Origin: Exophiala sp. HKRS030
Taxonomy: Eukaryota; Ascomycota; Eurotiomycetes; Chaetothyriales; Herpotrichiellaceae
Direction of reading: 5' to 3'
DNA length: 64,000 nucleotides
Assembly: GCA_023897205.1 (NCBI GenBank)
Contig: JAHWDD010000001.1
Location: 4,650,001-4,714,000 of the forward strand
Shown here: positions 63,951 through 64,000 of the stretch, piece after piece
How the letters are laid out: the number at the start of each line of letters is the position of its first letter
Position numbering within the stretch: the first letter of the stretch is position 1
The notes under the pieces: model-generated
What the model saw: only the letters and a program-made list of their open reading frames with translations
The model's database searches: none
What the model was told of the DNA's origin: nothing
Made by a program: the position numbers and the translations under genes

Positions 63951-64000
63951 GAATGTTCACAATCGCTGGGGACTCGCAAGTAAAGCTGCTTGTTAGTATT

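Overview
This window is genomic DNA of a filamentous ascomycete (Pezizomycotina). Most genes are split by 45-150 nt GT-AG introns with CTAAC/CTGAC-like branch sites. Marker proteins are fungal: Zn2Cys6 regulators, an Rds1-type secreted ferritin-like protein, a GPR1/FUN34-type transporter and MFS sugar transporters. Several products resemble black-yeast (Chaetothyriales) or other Eurotiomycete proteins, but that placement is an inference. No tRNA, rRNA, CRISPR array or intact transposon was seen.

Left part, about 1-25.6 kb, is mostly conserved housekeeping. It starts with a divergent pair: a D-2-hydroxyacid dehydrogenase cut by the left edge and an HpcH/HpaI aldolase. Then come a Ubc6-type E2, a zinc-cluster-less regulator, cytochrome c heme lyase, PAF1, eIF3 subunit l, a nitrilase-family hydrolase, a double-RRM protein, a MYND protein, a Cdc25/rhodanese phosphatase-like protein, mitoribosomal bS21m, a RING protein and a photolyase-like protein with an altered active site.

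Middle part, about 26-34.4 kb, is a decay zone. It holds a GPR1/FUN34/YaaH transporter pseudogene with two in-frame stops, a short-chain dehydrogenase relic with its middle missing, and an MFS sugar transporter with two single-base indels. An intact Zn2Cys6 factor and an Rds1-like gene are interspersed.

Right part, about 35.6-57 kb, is a dense accessory block of oxidoreductases and carbon metabolism. In order it holds an NmrA/epimerase-type protein (with a GC-AG intron), an L-rhamnose-1-dehydrogenase-like SDR, a dihydroxyacetone-synthase-type transketolase divergent from a Baeyer-Villiger-type monooxygenase, a sorbitol-dehydrogenase-like and a butanediol-dehydrogenase-like MDR, a Zn2Cys6 regulator divergent from the latter, an aldo-keto reductase, a glyoxalase-fold protein, a second SDR and an intact six-exon sugar transporter. 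Shared divergent promoters and a resident regulator suggest a catabolic cluster for a sugar, polyol or ketone; the substrate cannot be told from sequence.

From about 57.5 kb to the end, relics of a DUF4267-like protein, an acyl-CoA dehydrogenase and an enoyl-CoA hydratase lie next to an intact enoyl-CoA hydratase and a CTF1-like Zn2Cys6 gene that appears disrupted. This looks like a fatty- or acyl-acid catabolic locus that has partly degenerated.
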